Positions 9,425-18,550 of a stretch of DNA of 64,000 bases are shown here, piece after piece (positions within the stretch are counted from its first letter, which is position 1; every line of letters starts with the position of its first letter). Source of the stretch: a virus; IMG/VR virus record IMGVR_UViG_3300025137_000017, positions 62,001-126,000 of that record, one strand, 5' to 3'. The translations under genes and the position numbers were made by a program. The notes beneath the pieces were generated by a model, which was not told the DNA's origin, did not search any database, and saw nothing but the letters and a program-made list of their open reading frames with translations.

Positions 9425-10016
9425 AATCTAATTCCCTAATGACTGTGTCTTGAATTTTTGGATAGTCTACTAATTCCTTTGTCAACATATCGTGAAACTC
9501 ATCTACTCTGTATAACTTGTTGTAACTATGTAACACCTTAAACAGTTTATAATAAAAAGAAGGAGAGTCGTCATTTGTTTCAAAGTATAAATGTTCTTCG
9601 CCATTCCTACACCAAAACAGATTGCGTATATGATGGAATGCTAGACTCCATGCTATTCTAGACATTGTGGATTGTTTTTCTACATGCATATCCACAAACT
9701 CTACTTCAATTGGTAAATCCATAATATTCTGCTTCCATTCATTAAATAATCTAATAGTGTGTAATGATGAATAATTTGGATTTAGATATTCTTTTCTTGA
9801 TCTATATACTAATACATGCTTTATATTTGGGTGATCTCTATGTAGCTCTTGAATAAATCCAGATGACAGTACCTGTAGGTTTAAGAATGACGCTTCAAAG
9901 CATACACTATCAGCTAGTCTAAGTCGCGAGTTCACAACCCTTACAGTTTCTAGAGCACTACCTTTTTTATTATTTAAGAGTTCATGAATACATTCATGAC
10001 CGTCATACCTTATCAT
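9414..10016 (-). CDS. hypothetical protein
   Basis: 201 residues from the ATG at 10016, which begins one base after the gp15 stop; a longer version starting at 10061 would overlap gp15 by 44 bases. No recognised domain. It contains the segment HVLVYRSRKEYLNPNYSSL and a late CRNGEEHLYF stretch; the pattern of alternating strands and helices is compatible with a sulfotransferase- or kinase-like alpha/beta fold, but no active-site motif is convincing. Co-transcribed with gp14 and gp15. Function unknown. Confidence 0.6.
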   Translation of the reverse strand: MIRYDGHECIHELLNNKKGSALETVRVVNSRLRLADSVCFEASFLNLQVLSSGFIQELHRDHPNIKHVLVYRSRKEYLNPNYSSLHTIRLFNEWKQNIMDLPIEVEFVDMHVEKQSTMSRIAWSLAFHHIRNLFWCRNGEEHLYFETNDDSPSFYYKLFKVLHSYNKLYRVDEFHDMLTKELVDYPKIQDTVIRELDYER

Positions 10017-10017
10017 C

Positions 10018-11376
10018 TTAGATATAAATCCGCCAGAATCCTGCTTTATACATACCTTCATGGCTATTAAACCAATCAGTACCATTCCATTCCAATTGAT
10101 CAGTGGATGAAATATTTGTTACATATTTTTGATCACTTACATTACTACTATCAAAACTTACAACCCATGCAGTACCGTTATATTCAATAATATCATCTAT
10201 ACCTGCAACTGCATTAGTCCAGTTTGTTGATAAAGGTAAGTCCTGAGTCAGTAAGTATCTTTGCCCTATTGCGGCCGCCGATACAGTACCATCACCTGGA
10301 TAGTTTGACTGTGGGTCAATAACTGCATCGATTGCCGATAAGCTATTTGATGGCAATGTGCCAGCATCCACAGTAACAACTAAAGCATTTTTGTTAACTG
10401 AATCAAACTCAAGTCTTCCGATAATATCATTATCGCTATCGCTTGGATCACTTGACTTGCGTAGTCTAAGTTGACTGATACCTTCTCTTAAAGTACCAAA
10501 CGGTTTAAGTTCTGTTGCCCACTCTAATATGTTACCACTAGCATCTAAATTTGTCCCATCCTTATTATACAAGTAAGCCTTGCCATCTTCATATTTTAGC
10601 TTTCTATCTTCAAGAGTAATTACTGTATATTGTAATGTAGTTTTATCAAAACTTTCATTTGCCTGAAACTTATCTAAATTTTCATCATCTAAACTATATA
10701 GTTCGTTAATAATATTATATATAAGTTTTTGTTGTTTAACCTTAGCTGGTGGATTAATGAATACGGGCATGTTAAATGTTAAGGTAGCAACATCAACGAT
10801 ATCATCTACACTTGAACCTACACTACGGCTACTCCATATACTGTTTGTCATCTCAACATAACTTAATGCTGACCAATCAAAGGGATTGTTACTTGTTCTA
10901 ATATTAAGTGTGGGATTAAACAGTACCATAATCTGTTCCAACAACTGTAATTTTTGATCTGTGTTTGAAGTCCATATGTCACAGTTCATAACTAAGTTAT
11001 AAGGAACCGGTGCATGTCTTTCAATAGTATATCTATTACCCACTTCGTTTTTATACTTGCCAGTGGTATCATCCATTTTCTTCTCATATACTTGTACTTT
11101 TTCTTCATACTCTTGGTAAGTTCTGCGATCAGCGGCTAGGTTAAGTTCAGTAACATAACAACTAATAAACGGAACAGTATTAACAATATTCTCTGAGTTC
11201 TCACGAGTAATATGTGCGGCCATACGATTTACGTCACCATAACGAACAGGTGTTTTTTGGTATATAGGTAGCCTATCATCATTAAGGCCCATCTGTACAT
11301 TAAAGCCACTAAACAATCTTATAAATTGTTGAATGTATCTTCTTATTTGTTTATCATAAAAATATTGTTGTGGCAT
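10018..11376 (-). CDS. gp15: tail sheath stabiliser/completion protein gp15-like
   Basis: 452 residues. The first 250 match the layout of T4 gp15, which caps the tail and joins it to the head neck: N-terminal QYFYDKQIRRYIQQF (T4 has YFYNSSFRRYA), then PVRYGDVNRM, a short FISCYV-x-L segment, and VMNCDIWTSN..QKLQLLEQI. T4 gp15 is about 270 residues, so roughly 180 residues are extra here; they contain EYNGTAW and EWNGTDW units like those in other virion proteins in this window. The ATG overlaps the gp14 stop by one base. Family call from recalled alignment. Confidence 0.75.
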   Translation of the reverse strand: MPQQYFYDKQIRRYIQQFIRLFSGFNVQMGLNDDRLPIYQKTPVRYGDVNRMAAHITRENSENIVNTVPFISCYVTELNLAADRRTYQEYEEKVQVYEKKMDDTTGKYKNEVGNRYTIERHAPVPYNLVMNCDIWTSNTDQKLQLLEQIMVLFNPTLNIRTSNNPFDWSALSYVEMTNSIWSSRSVGSSVDDIVDVATLTFNMPVFINPPAKVKQQKLIYNIINELYSLDDENLDKFQANESFDKTTLQYTVITLEDRKLKYEDGKAYLYNKDGTNLDASGNILEWATELKPFGTLREGISQLRLRKSSDPSDSDNDIIGRLEFDSVNKNALVVTVDAGTLPSNSLSAIDAVIDPQSNYPGDGTVSAAAIGQRYLLTQDLPLSTNWTNAVAGIDDIIEYNGTAWVVSFDSSNVSDQKYVTNISSTDQLEWNGTDWFNSHEGMYKAGFWRIYI

Positions 11377-12443
11377 TATTCAAAATCACTCTTCGGTTTA
11401 ATAACGTTACTAAGTGGTTGTCTTTCATTAAATTCTTCATTATCAATAATTGTTGTTGCGTCATTGTTAATGTATGAACTTGCATTGTAAGTTTTATCAC
11501 TCCATGTGACATCAGTCACATTATCATATAATCTATTCCATCTGCTACCACGAAAAACAAATAGTCTGTTTGGTTTAAAGTCGTTACGGACAAAGTAATC
11601 GCCATCATTTGGTTCTGTTGGAAACTGGTCACCTGTTGATAATACTTCTCCATGTTCATATACTTCCGAAGTGTCAGGTTGTCCGAACAAGTGTTCAGTT
11701 AATGGTAAGCCTAATGGATCAGCCTCTTCGGCACTTTTTACAATAGCATTACTAATATTAAGTTCTGTTTTGTAAGCACTAAGATCGTTCTTGAGACTTC
11801 CTGGATCATTTGCAGTACCAAGTATATCTGAGTATTCTTGTGTATCTGTAAGTGGTGCAACTTTAACACGCCAAATATGACTATACCACGTTTGACTAAA
11901 ACCTTCACTTCCACGGTTAGCATCTTGTACTACATAAAATTTGTTGACAGCATCTCTGTCATGATCCAATAATAGATCATCTCTTAGGTGAGGCAACTCT
12001 AGAACATCGCCAGGCATAAGTTTACGACCTAGTTTCTCAACCATATCATTTGTATGGAATGTAATAAACAAAGTGTCATTAGTTAAAAACAATCCAAACT
12101 GACTTAGATCAAAGTCATTATCACTTACATTATATACGCCTCGTAATTCAAATATATCTGGATCATACTTACGATCTCTGTTTTCCATGAATAACAAGTC
12201 TTGTATCTTTGTTTCGTTAATGAAGCCTTCTGGATTTGTTTCATCACCAGTAATTAGATCCTTTTCTAAACCACTACCATAGTTAGGTTCACTAGGATCT
12301 TGTTGAGATAATTGTTGTTTAGGTCCCAAGTACTTGTGTACATGTACACCAGTTCCACCAATGTCAAACTGTTCACGGACATTCCAGTCCATAAATTTGT
12401 AATCGTTACCCTTATAATTTCTGTATAAACTTAGTCGTGGCAT
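11376..12443 (-). CDS. gp14: neck protein gp14-like
   Basis: 355 residues from the ATG at 12443 (MPRLSLYRNY), chosen because an AGAGG lies just upstream; a longer frame from 12491 has no such site and would include the promoter. The central part (FGLFLTNDTLFITFHTND, GRKLMPGDVLELPHL, then HIWRVKV) follows T4 gp14, a head-neck protein that closes the portal and binds the tail. The C-terminal part has a GDYFVRNDFKPNRLF-x-FRGSRW module of the kind seen in other marine phage virion proteins. First gene of the minus-strand late unit. Confidence 0.7.
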   Translation of the reverse strand: MPRLSLYRNYKGNDYKFMDWNVREQFDIGGTGVHVHKYLGPKQQLSQQDPSEPNYGSGLEKDLITGDETNPEGFINETKIQDLLFMENRDRKYDPDIFELRGVYNVSDNDFDLSQFGLFLTNDTLFITFHTNDMVEKLGRKLMPGDVLELPHLRDDLLLDHDRDAVNKFYVVQDANRGSEGFSQTWYSHIWRVKVAPLTDTQEYSDILGTANDPGSLKNDLSAYKTELNISNAIVKSAEEADPLGLPLTEHLFGQPDTSEVYEHGEVLSTGDQFPTEPNDGDYFVRNDFKPNRLFVFRGSRWNRLYDNVTDVTWSDKTYNASSYINNDATTIIDNEEFNERQPLSNVIKPKSDFE

Positions 12444-12462
12444 ATCAGTTCCTCTTATAATG

Positions 12463-12470
12463 TATTTATG
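12463..12470 (-). promoter_or_regulatory. late promoter for gp14-gp15 unit
   Basis: On the minus strand the sequence reads CATAAATACATTATAAGAGG, ending in the ribosome site for gp14. Same late-box form as before plus-strand virion genes. It lies back to back with an early promoter on the plus strand. Confidence 0.65.
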
Positions 12471-12484
12471 CAGAAAATAATAGG

Positions 12485-12512
12485 TTGACAATGTCGTAAA
12501 AGATGCTATACT
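12485..12512 (+). promoter_or_regulatory. sigma70-type early promoter
   Basis: TTGACA (12485-12490), 16-base spacer, TATACT (12507-12512). An AGGAG site and the ATG at 12544 follow. Confidence 0.78.
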
Positions 12513-12543
12513 GAATAAGTATTAATTATTAGGAGTTATCTAA

Positions 12544-13821
12544 ATGGCTAAAATTTCAGTACCCAAGAAGTCTCGTAAAACAAAGAACCGTGCTGCCGTT
12601 AGGCGTAAGACTGGTGTCATTACCATTAATTGGGATGGTGCAATGGAAATGTCAGGGCAAGAGTTCGGTAAAAAGCGAAGAAATGCAACTGATGAACTGT
12701 ATCAAACAGTTAAGCATGTCGAGATAATTCCTTTCCTTCACACATGGATGAAGAAAGAAGAATATAGTAAAGACGACATTAAGGCAGTTAAGGCGGCTCC
12801 ACATGTGCCAATTAATGCGGCCATTAATGCTAAGTTACTATTAGATGGTATGCCAGACTTACATCAAGGACATGTAGACTATTGGACTGCATTACCAGGC
12901 ACTGGTGATGAACTAGCACCAGCAAGTGATTATATAAAAAGAACTATTGTTATTGCAATTAAAGAAGGTACTCCTTTAGTAGAAGCAAAGGCTGAAGCTG
13001 ATGCATTACAGAAAGAAAAGAATACAAAGTACTATAAACCTTCAATACAAGAAGTTATGAAAGAAGCAAGTGTTCGTATGACGGAAGAGATAGAGGAGTT
13101 TGTAGAACAATTTATTATTGACTGTGATCCTGCAACTGTTAAGAATTTTGAACCACATAAAGTATTAGTAAAAGTAGGAGCAAAGGCAAATCATGCTCGT
13201 ATTATTAGAACACTTTATGAGGGAGAGTTTAGTGAGTTTACAGAACTTATGAACTTACCTAATGCTACACAACGTAAGAAGTTAAGTGAGCATGACTTAG
13301 ATATGATTGAACAACTAGAAGAAGGATATGCTCATTTTAGTACTGCCCAAAAGAAAGCGGCACTAGAAATGTACAAGAAGATTCTTGATGCTTGTGATAT
13401 GATTATTACTACACAGAAAGCAACTAAGAAACCTCGTAAAGTAAAAGAGAAGTCAGCTGACCAATTGGTTGCTAAGATGAAGTATAAGAAGGTTGATAGT
13501 AATTATGGCATTGCTAGTGTAAGTCCTAGTGGTTTAATTGGTGCCGTATGTGCCGTAGTGTTTAATACTAAGAATCGTAAGTTAGGCGTATATGTTAGTG
13601 TAGATGAGGATGGATTTAAAGCAAGAGGTACAACTCTACTAAGGTATAATGAAGATACAAGTCTACAAAAGACACTTCGTAAACCACAAGAGCAACTAAA
13701 CATCTTTAAGAAAACGACAAAAGCTAGAACTATTAAAGAGTTTGAGTCTACTAAGACAACAGAAACAAAGCTCAATGGTAGGTTTAATGATGAAACTGTT
13801 ATTCTGGCTGTATTTAAATAA
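12544..13821 (+). CDS. conserved hypothetical protein, early-expressed
   Basis: 425 residues, rich in Lys and helices. The N terminus is very basic (KKSRKTKNRAAVRRK), as in nucleic-acid-binding proteins; the middle is a long charged helical region; the C-terminal 110 residues look beta-rich (NYGIASVSPSGLIGAVCAV and on). Transcribed from its own early promoter and placed in front of gp13. No family recognised. A DNA- or RNA-binding or host-takeover role is only a guess based on the basic N terminus and early promoter. Confidence 0.7.
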   Translation: MAKISVPKKSRKTKNRAAVRRKTGVITINWDGAMEMSGQEFGKKRRNATDELYQTVKHVEIIPFLHTWMKKEEYSKDDIKAVKAAPHVPINAAINAKLLLDGMPDLHQGHVDYWTALPGTGDELAPASDYIKRTIVIAIKEGTPLVEAKAEADALQKEKNTKYYKPSIQEVMKEASVRMTEEIEEFVEQFIIDCDPATVKNFEPHKVLVKVGAKANHARIIRTLYEGEFSEFTELMNLPNATQRKKLSEHDLDMIEQLEEGYAHFSTAQKKAALEMYKKILDACDMIITTQKATKKPRKVKEKSADQLVAKMKYKKVDSNYGIASVSPSGLIGAVCAVVFNTKNRKLGVYVSVDEDGFKARGTTLLRYNEDTSLQKTLRKPQEQLNIFKKTTKARTIKEFESTKTTETKLNGRFNDETVILAVFK

Positions 13822-13825
13822 ATAC
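13818..13825 (+). promoter_or_regulatory. possible late promoter for gp13
   Basis: AATAAATACAG overlaps the preceding stop codon region, 16 bases before the ATG at 13842, with AAGGAG in between. The box fits the late class, but it lies at a coding end with AT-rich bias. Confidence 0.45.
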
Positions 13826-13841
13826 AGTTAAGGAGAATAAC

Positions 13842-14579
13842 ATGAGTGCAAAATCAGATGTAATTAAAGAAATGGAACTACGCCTAGGTGGTGGCATGGT
13901 TGATGTAGAGTTGGACCCAGAGCATTATGAACTGGCAGTTAATAAAAGTCTACAAAAATACCGACAACGGGCAGAGAATTCTGTAGAGGAAAGTTATATA
14001 TTTCTGGACTTACAAGAAGATCAAAATGAATATACTCTTCCAGTAGAAATTGTTGAAGTTAGAGATATCTATCGTAGAACAACAGGTGTAAGTAGTGGAA
14101 CAGGTAATGATATAGAACCTTTCCAGGCCGCATTTATGAATACATATCTTTTAAATTCACAAGGTAGTGGTGGTCTTGCAATGTTTGATTTTATGCATCA
14201 GTATCGAGAATCAATGGGAAGACTATTTGGTGCTGAAATGATGTTTACATGGCGTCCTCAGGATCATAAACTTCTAGTACACCGCAAAATAAAATCTGCA
14301 GATACATGCATTTTGCATTGTTATAATCATCGTCCAGATCAAAACATTCTTGTTGATACATATGCAGGACCCTGGGTTAAGGATTATGCATTTGCTCACG
14401 TTAGACTAATGTTAGCAGAAGCACGTGGTAAATTTACACAGATTGCAGGTCCACAAGGTGGAACTACAATGAATGCAGATCAACTTCGTACAGACGCAAT
14501 GACTGAAATCGATAAACTTGAGCAAGAGCTAACACTATATAGTGAGGGCTCAACAGGTTTAAGTTTTGTGATTGGTTAA
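13842..14579 (+). CDS. gp13: neck protein gp13-like
   Basis: 245 residues. The N terminus (KEMELRLGGGMVDVELDPEHYELAVNK broken by short insertions) and the SVEESYIFLDL, YTLPVEIVEVRDIYRR segments match the gp13 head-tail neck protein as I recall it from cyanophages. With gp14 it forms the collar that seals the packaged head. AAGGAG site before the ATG. In T4 gp13, gp14 and gp15 are adjacent; here gp14-gp15 lie upstream on the opposite strand, separated by one gene. Confidence 0.78.
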   Translation: MSAKSDVIKEMELRLGGGMVDVELDPEHYELAVNKSLQKYRQRAENSVEESYIFLDLQEDQNEYTLPVEIVEVRDIYRRTTGVSSGTGNDIEPFQAAFMNTYLLNSQGSGGLAMFDFMHQYRESMGRLFGAEMMFTWRPQDHKLLVHRKIKSADTCILHCYNHRPDQNILVDTYAGPWVKDYAFAHVRLMLAEARGKFTQIAGPQGGTTMNADQLRTDAMTEIDKLEQELTLYSEGSTGLSFVIG

Positions 14580-14588
14580 ACATATACA

Positions 14589-14617
14589 TTGACAACTCAA
14601 AAATTAAAGCATATAAT
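14589..14617 (+). promoter_or_regulatory. sigma70-type early promoter, leaderless type
   Basis: TTGACA (14589-14594), 17-base spacer, TATAAT (14612-14617). The ATG of the kinase gene is at 14624, only six bases after the -10 box, so the predicted transcript starts at or next to the start codon. Confidence 0.78.
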
Positions 14618-14623
14618 AATATT

Positions 14624-15253
14624 ATGAAAAAGGTAATTGGTATATGTGGCTTAATAGGCCACGGTAAAGATACTGCGGCAGGCTTTCTAATCTCAGAAGG
14701 CTTTCAACGTATCAGTTTCGCAGGTGTATTGAAAGATGCATGTGCTAACATATTCGGTTGGGATCGTATCCTACTGGAAGGTAACACACCTGAAAGCAGA
14801 GTGTTTAGAGAAACAGTAGATACTTGGTGGGCTAAACGTTTGGATATGCCAGACTTTACTCCAAGACTAGCATTACAAGTAGTTGGTACTGATGCTTTAA
14901 GAACACATTTTCATCCAGACATCTGGGTTGCGGCCTGTGAACGCCAAATTGAAATGACAGACAATAACGTTGTTATTAGTGACTGTAGATTCTTTAATGA
15001 ATTAGATGTTATTAGACGCTTGGGAGGATCAACTGCCGTTGTATGGAGAAATGAACGACCAATGTGGTGGGCTACTGCTACTAGTATCAATACATGTGGA
15101 CATAAAATTCCAGAGCATAACAGTATGTCAGTAGTATTTCCAGAAATACACAAAAGTGAATGGAGTTGGGCAGGGTGGAAATTTGATTATGTGATAAATA
15201 ACACCACTTCTCTTGAAGATTTAAAAACTCAAGTCCTAAATAGCCTCAATTAA
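14624..15253 (+). CDS. deoxynucleoside monophosphate kinase-like
   Basis: 209 residues. The P-loop GLIGHGKDT lies at residues 9-17, and the KDT ending is typical of dNMP kinases such as T4 gp1, which phosphorylate dNMPs for phage DNA synthesis. A later VISDCRFFNELDVIRR segment fits the Walker B/LID region, and RNERPMWW is a probable nucleotide contact. No ribosome site; expression is expected from the close promoter above. Set between neck and sheath genes but under early control, and fits with NrdAB further on. Confidence 0.8.
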   Translation: MKKVIGICGLIGHGKDTAAGFLISEGFQRISFAGVLKDACANIFGWDRILLEGNTPESRVFRETVDTWWAKRLDMPDFTPRLALQVVGTDALRTHFHPDIWVAACERQIEMTDNNVVISDCRFFNELDVIRRLGGSTAVVWRNERPMWWATATSINTCGHKIPEHNSMSVVFPEIHKSEWSWAGWKFDYVINNTTSLEDLKTQVLNSLN

Positions 15254-15295
15254 ATACATATATAACTCTATAATAAGCACTATTTTGGCTTATCC

Positions 15296-15304
15296 TATAA
15301 ATAC
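15296..15304 (+). promoter_or_regulatory. T4-type late promoter for tail sheath
   Basis: TATAAATAC, identical to the T4 late consensus, 52 bases before the gp18 ATG. A second similar box (ATTAAATACATATATA) overlaps the previous stop at 15249. Confidence 0.72.
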
Positions 15305-15355
15305 GAGTAGAACAAAAATGTTTCTACAAACGTTATTTTTAAAGGAGAATTCCAA

Positions 15356-17812
15356 ATGGCAAATCTTGTTTCACCTGGCGTACAGGTTTCAGTAACAGAC
15401 GAGTCAGTATACGGTCCTGCAGGCGCTGGCACAGTCCCAATGTTGTTTATTGCAACAGGGCAAAATAAAACAGATCCTACGGGCACAGAGACTGACGGTA
15501 TTGCAAAATATACCAAAGCCGTTAATTGTGGTAAACCTATCCTAGTAACATCACAGAGAGAACTAACACAGTACTTCGGTAATATTGATTTCCGTACAGT
15601 AAGTGGTACAGTTCAACAAGGTGATGAAACTAATGATTATGGTCTACTAGCGGCATATAGTTTCTTGGGCCAAAGTGCGGCAGCTTACATTGTGAACGCA
15701 GACGTAAACGTCACACAACTTCGTCCAAGTTCAGCTGAACCAGTTGGTCCAGCGGCTAATCTAACTTATTGGGTAAACCCAACACTATCAAAATATGGCA
15801 TATATGAATATAGTGCCGCAAGTATTTGGGTAGCACAAACACCAACAGTTGAAATTGTAACAACTGCCGGAACTGCATCAGCAGCTGTTGTTAACGATAC
15901 TTACTTAGTAGAAGTTGTTAACGGTGCTTCTAATACACAAATTATATACTACAAAGGCACAGGCGGCAATTGGGTAGCAGTAACAACAGCCACCAATGCC
16001 ACATATGCTCCACACTATTCAGTTCCAACTTCACCAAGTACAGGTGATATATGGGTTAAGACAACAACTCCAGGCGCAGGCTTAGATGTTGATATTTCAC
16101 TTTACTTAACTTCAACTGCAACATTTGTAGCAAAAACACCAGTTTATGCTAATGATCATGCAACTGATCCAACAGGCGTTGTAGGAGACATTCAACAAGA
16201 TGGTACTGCAGGCGTAGCCAATAGTAACTTGTCTGACGGAGAGATTTGGCTATCAATTAACGATGGTACTGGCGTAGTTGAAATTAAACGTTGGGACGAT
16301 ACAGCGGCTCAAGAATGGGATGATATCTCAACTTCTTCAGCAACTGCAACTGGCGGATACATTATGAGTGTATCAACAACACAACCTTCAGGTTCACCAG
16401 TAAACGGTACACTATGGTTTGACCCAGACGTAAACGACTTAGACATTTATGAAGCTGCTCTAGACAGTGGTGTACAAAAATGGCTTAAAGTAAGTGACAT
16501 CCAGTATATTAGTACTGCTCCATTAACAAATAAAAGTGGCGGAGCTCTAGGAGACGGTGACTATTGGATTGATACTGATGCATCTGGTTATCCTGTAATT
16601 TACAGACATAACGGAACATCATGGATTGTTAAAGATAAAACAGACCAAAGCACAAGTGCAGGTGTTGTATTCGGTGATATTACTGATTTAGCAAGTGCAG
16701 GCGGCGCCTTTATTGCGGCTGCAGGCGTATTAGCAGGCGGACCTAATCCACTGGTATATCCAGTAGGTATGTCAGCAATTAACATGTGTCGTTCAGCAGC
16801 TACTGTTAAAAAATACAACAGTTCACTATCAACTACATGGAAATGGCGTAACTTTGCAGGCAACCAAGCAGATGGTTCAGGATCATTTGGTAGACTTGCA
16901 CAACGTAGAGTTATTACTAATGCACTTCAGTCGGCGGCTGGTGCAACAGAACTTCGTGAAGAAGCAGTACAATTCCGTTTAATCGCTGCTCCGGCATATC
17001 CGGAACTATTTGATGAAATGGTTACACTAAACAGTGATCGTAATGAAACAGCATTTATTATTGTTGATACACCATTCCGTATAAATGCCACAGAAGCAGT
17101 TACATGGATTGACGGTACTGCCGCAACAGAGAACGGCGAATCAGGACTAGTAGGAAAGAATACTTATTCAGCAGCTTATTACCCAAGTGTACTAACAACT
17201 GATCCAGTAAGTGGCAAGAGCGTTGTTGCTCCTGCATCACATTCAGTACTATACACATATGCATATAACGACAACGTTAGTTTCCAGTGGTTTGCTCCAG
17301 CAGGACTAACACGCGGTATTGTACAAAATGCAACAAACGTTGGTTTCCTAAATAGTGAGAACGAGTTTACTCCACTATCACTAACACAAGGTTCACGTGA
17401 TGCAATGTATGTTAAGAAACTTAACCCAATTGCAAGATTTCCTGCAGAAGGAATGGTTGTATTTGGACAGAAGTCATTACATTCAGGTGCAAGTGCATTA
17501 GATAGAGTTAACGTAGCACGTTTAACAGCATATCTAAGAGAACGATTTGCAGTTATTGGCAGACCTTACTTGTTTGAGCCAAATGATGCAAACACACGTT
17601 CTAATGCTAAAGGTACGTTTGAAGGATTTATGTCAAACATACTAGCACAAAGAGGTGTATTTGACTATGCAGTAGTTTGTGATACAACAAACAACACTCC
17701 TGCGAGAATCGATGCTAATGAATTATATATTGATGTAGCGATTGAGCCAACTAAAGCGGCTGAATTTATATACATTCCAATTCGTATCGTTAACACAGGC
17801 GAACTTAGTTAA
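15356..17812 (+). CDS. gp18: contractile tail sheath protein gp18
   Basis: 818 residues, longer than T4 gp18 (659). N terminus VSPGVQVSVTDESVYG-PAG-GT and C terminus (SNILAQRGVFDYAV, FIYIPIRIVNTG) are sheath hallmarks. Subunits form the contracting outer tail around the tube. Residues about 130-440 hold an insertion with repeated GDIWVKT / GDYWIDTD...YRHNGTSW units, probably surface decoration domains. AAGGAG site precedes the ATG; late promoter upstream and a strong terminator downstream. Confidence 0.95.
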   Translation: MANLVSPGVQVSVTDESVYGPAGAGTVPMLFIATGQNKTDPTGTETDGIAKYTKAVNCGKPILVTSQRELTQYFGNIDFRTVSGTVQQGDETNDYGLLAAYSFLGQSAAAYIVNADVNVTQLRPSSAEPVGPAANLTYWVNPTLSKYGIYEYSAASIWVAQTPTVEIVTTAGTASAAVVNDTYLVEVVNGASNTQIIYYKGTGGNWVAVTTATNATYAPHYSVPTSPSTGDIWVKTTTPGAGLDVDISLYLTSTATFVAKTPVYANDHATDPTGVVGDIQQDGTAGVANSNLSDGEIWLSINDGTGVVEIKRWDDTAAQEWDDISTSSATATGGYIMSVSTTQPSGSPVNGTLWFDPDVNDLDIYEAALDSGVQKWLKVSDIQYISTAPLTNKSGGALGDGDYWIDTDASGYPVIYRHNGTSWIVKDKTDQSTSAGVVFGDITDLASAGGAFIAAAGVLAGGPNPLVYPVGMSAINMCRSAATVKKYNSSLSTTWKWRNFAGNQADGSGSFGRLAQRRVITNALQSAAGATELREEAVQFRLIAAPAYPELFDEMVTLNSDRNETAFIIVDTPFRINATEAVTWIDGTAATENGESGLVGKNTYSAAYYPSVLTTDPVSGKSVVAPASHSVLYTYAYNDNVSFQWFAPAGLTRGIVQNATNVGFLNSENEFTPLSLTQGSRDAMYVKKLNPIARFPAEGMVVFGQKSLHSGASALDRVNVARLTAYLRERFAVIGRPYLFEPNDANTRSNAKGTFEGFMSNILAQRGVFDYAVVCDTTNNTPARIDANELYIDVAIEPTKAAEFIYIPIRIVNTGELS

Positions 17813-17831
17813 TAAACATATACTTAACTAC

Positions 17832-17867
17832 AAGAACGGTGTCCAGAAATAGGCGCCGTTCTTTTTT
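17832..17867 (+). terminator. rho-independent terminator after gp18
   Basis: An 11-bp stem (AGAACGGTGTC with GGCGCCGTTCT, including G-T pairs) around an eight-base loop, followed by a run of six T. It would reduce readthrough into the tail-tube gene, which has its own late promoter. Confidence 0.88.
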
Positions 17868-17877
17868 GACTGTTTTG

Positions 17878-17885
17878 CATAAATA
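17878..17885 (+). promoter_or_regulatory. late promoter for tail tube
   Basis: GCATAAATAATAC, 36 bases before the gp19 ATG, right after the terminator. Confidence 0.68.
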
Positions 17886-17921
17886 ATACTATAGACAAAC
17901 ACTTTTAAAAGGAGATTTAAG

Positions 17922-18539
17922 ATGGCTGTAATTGCAAATTTTGGTGTACCGGTATCCGGAGGTGGTGATGCCACTCTAATGCCGAAACTACAATATCGTT
18001 TCCGTGTCAAGTTTACAAACTTGGGAAACAGTAACAACGGAGCTCTAGTAACTAAGAATGTTATTAGTGTAACCCGTCCAGCACTAGACCATGAAGATGT
18101 TACAATTGATGTATACAACTCAAAGATTCGTTTAGCTGGAAAACATACATGGCAGGACATTACACTCGTTATTCGTGACGATGTAAACAGTGATGTTATT
18201 ACACAATTAGGAAATCAAATTTCCGCACAAGTTAACCATGCTGGTCAGAGTTCACAAAAAAGTGGCTCAGCTTATAAGTTTGGAATGACAATTGAAACAC
18301 TAGACGGAGCCCACGATGAAGGCGATGCTGGTGTATTAGATAGTTGGGATATTGCAGGTGCATTTATTCCTAGTATCCAATATGGAGATCTAAACTACAG
18401 TTCAAGTGAGTTTGTTCAGTGTACTATAACTATTCGTTATGATAACGCAGCTCATAACATTGGTACAGCAGACGTACTAAGTGGTAGCACAATTACAGCT
18501 GGAGCCGGAGATAGTTCAGCAGTAACAACTACAACATAA
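17922..18539 (+). CDS. gp19: tail tube protein gp19
   Basis: 205 residues. Follows gp18 and has the tube pattern: MPKLQYRFRVKF-N-LG, VISVTRPALDHEDVTIDVYNS, HTWQDITLVIRDD, then a QYGDLNYSSSEFVQCTITIRYD end. Stacked hexamers form the inner tube that passes DNA. T4 gp19 is 163 residues, so this is slightly larger. AAGGAG ribosome site. Confidence 0.92.
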   Translation: MAVIANFGVPVSGGGDATLMPKLQYRFRVKFTNLGNSNNGALVTKNVISVTRPALDHEDVTIDVYNSKIRLAGKHTWQDITLVIRDDVNSDVITQLGNQISAQVNHAGQSSQKSGSAYKFGMTIETLDGAHDEGDAGVLDSWDIAGAFIPSIQYGDLNYSSSEFVQCTITIRYDNAAHNIGTADVLSGSTITAGAGDSSAVTTTT

Positions 18540-18550
18540 GAAGATAGAGA

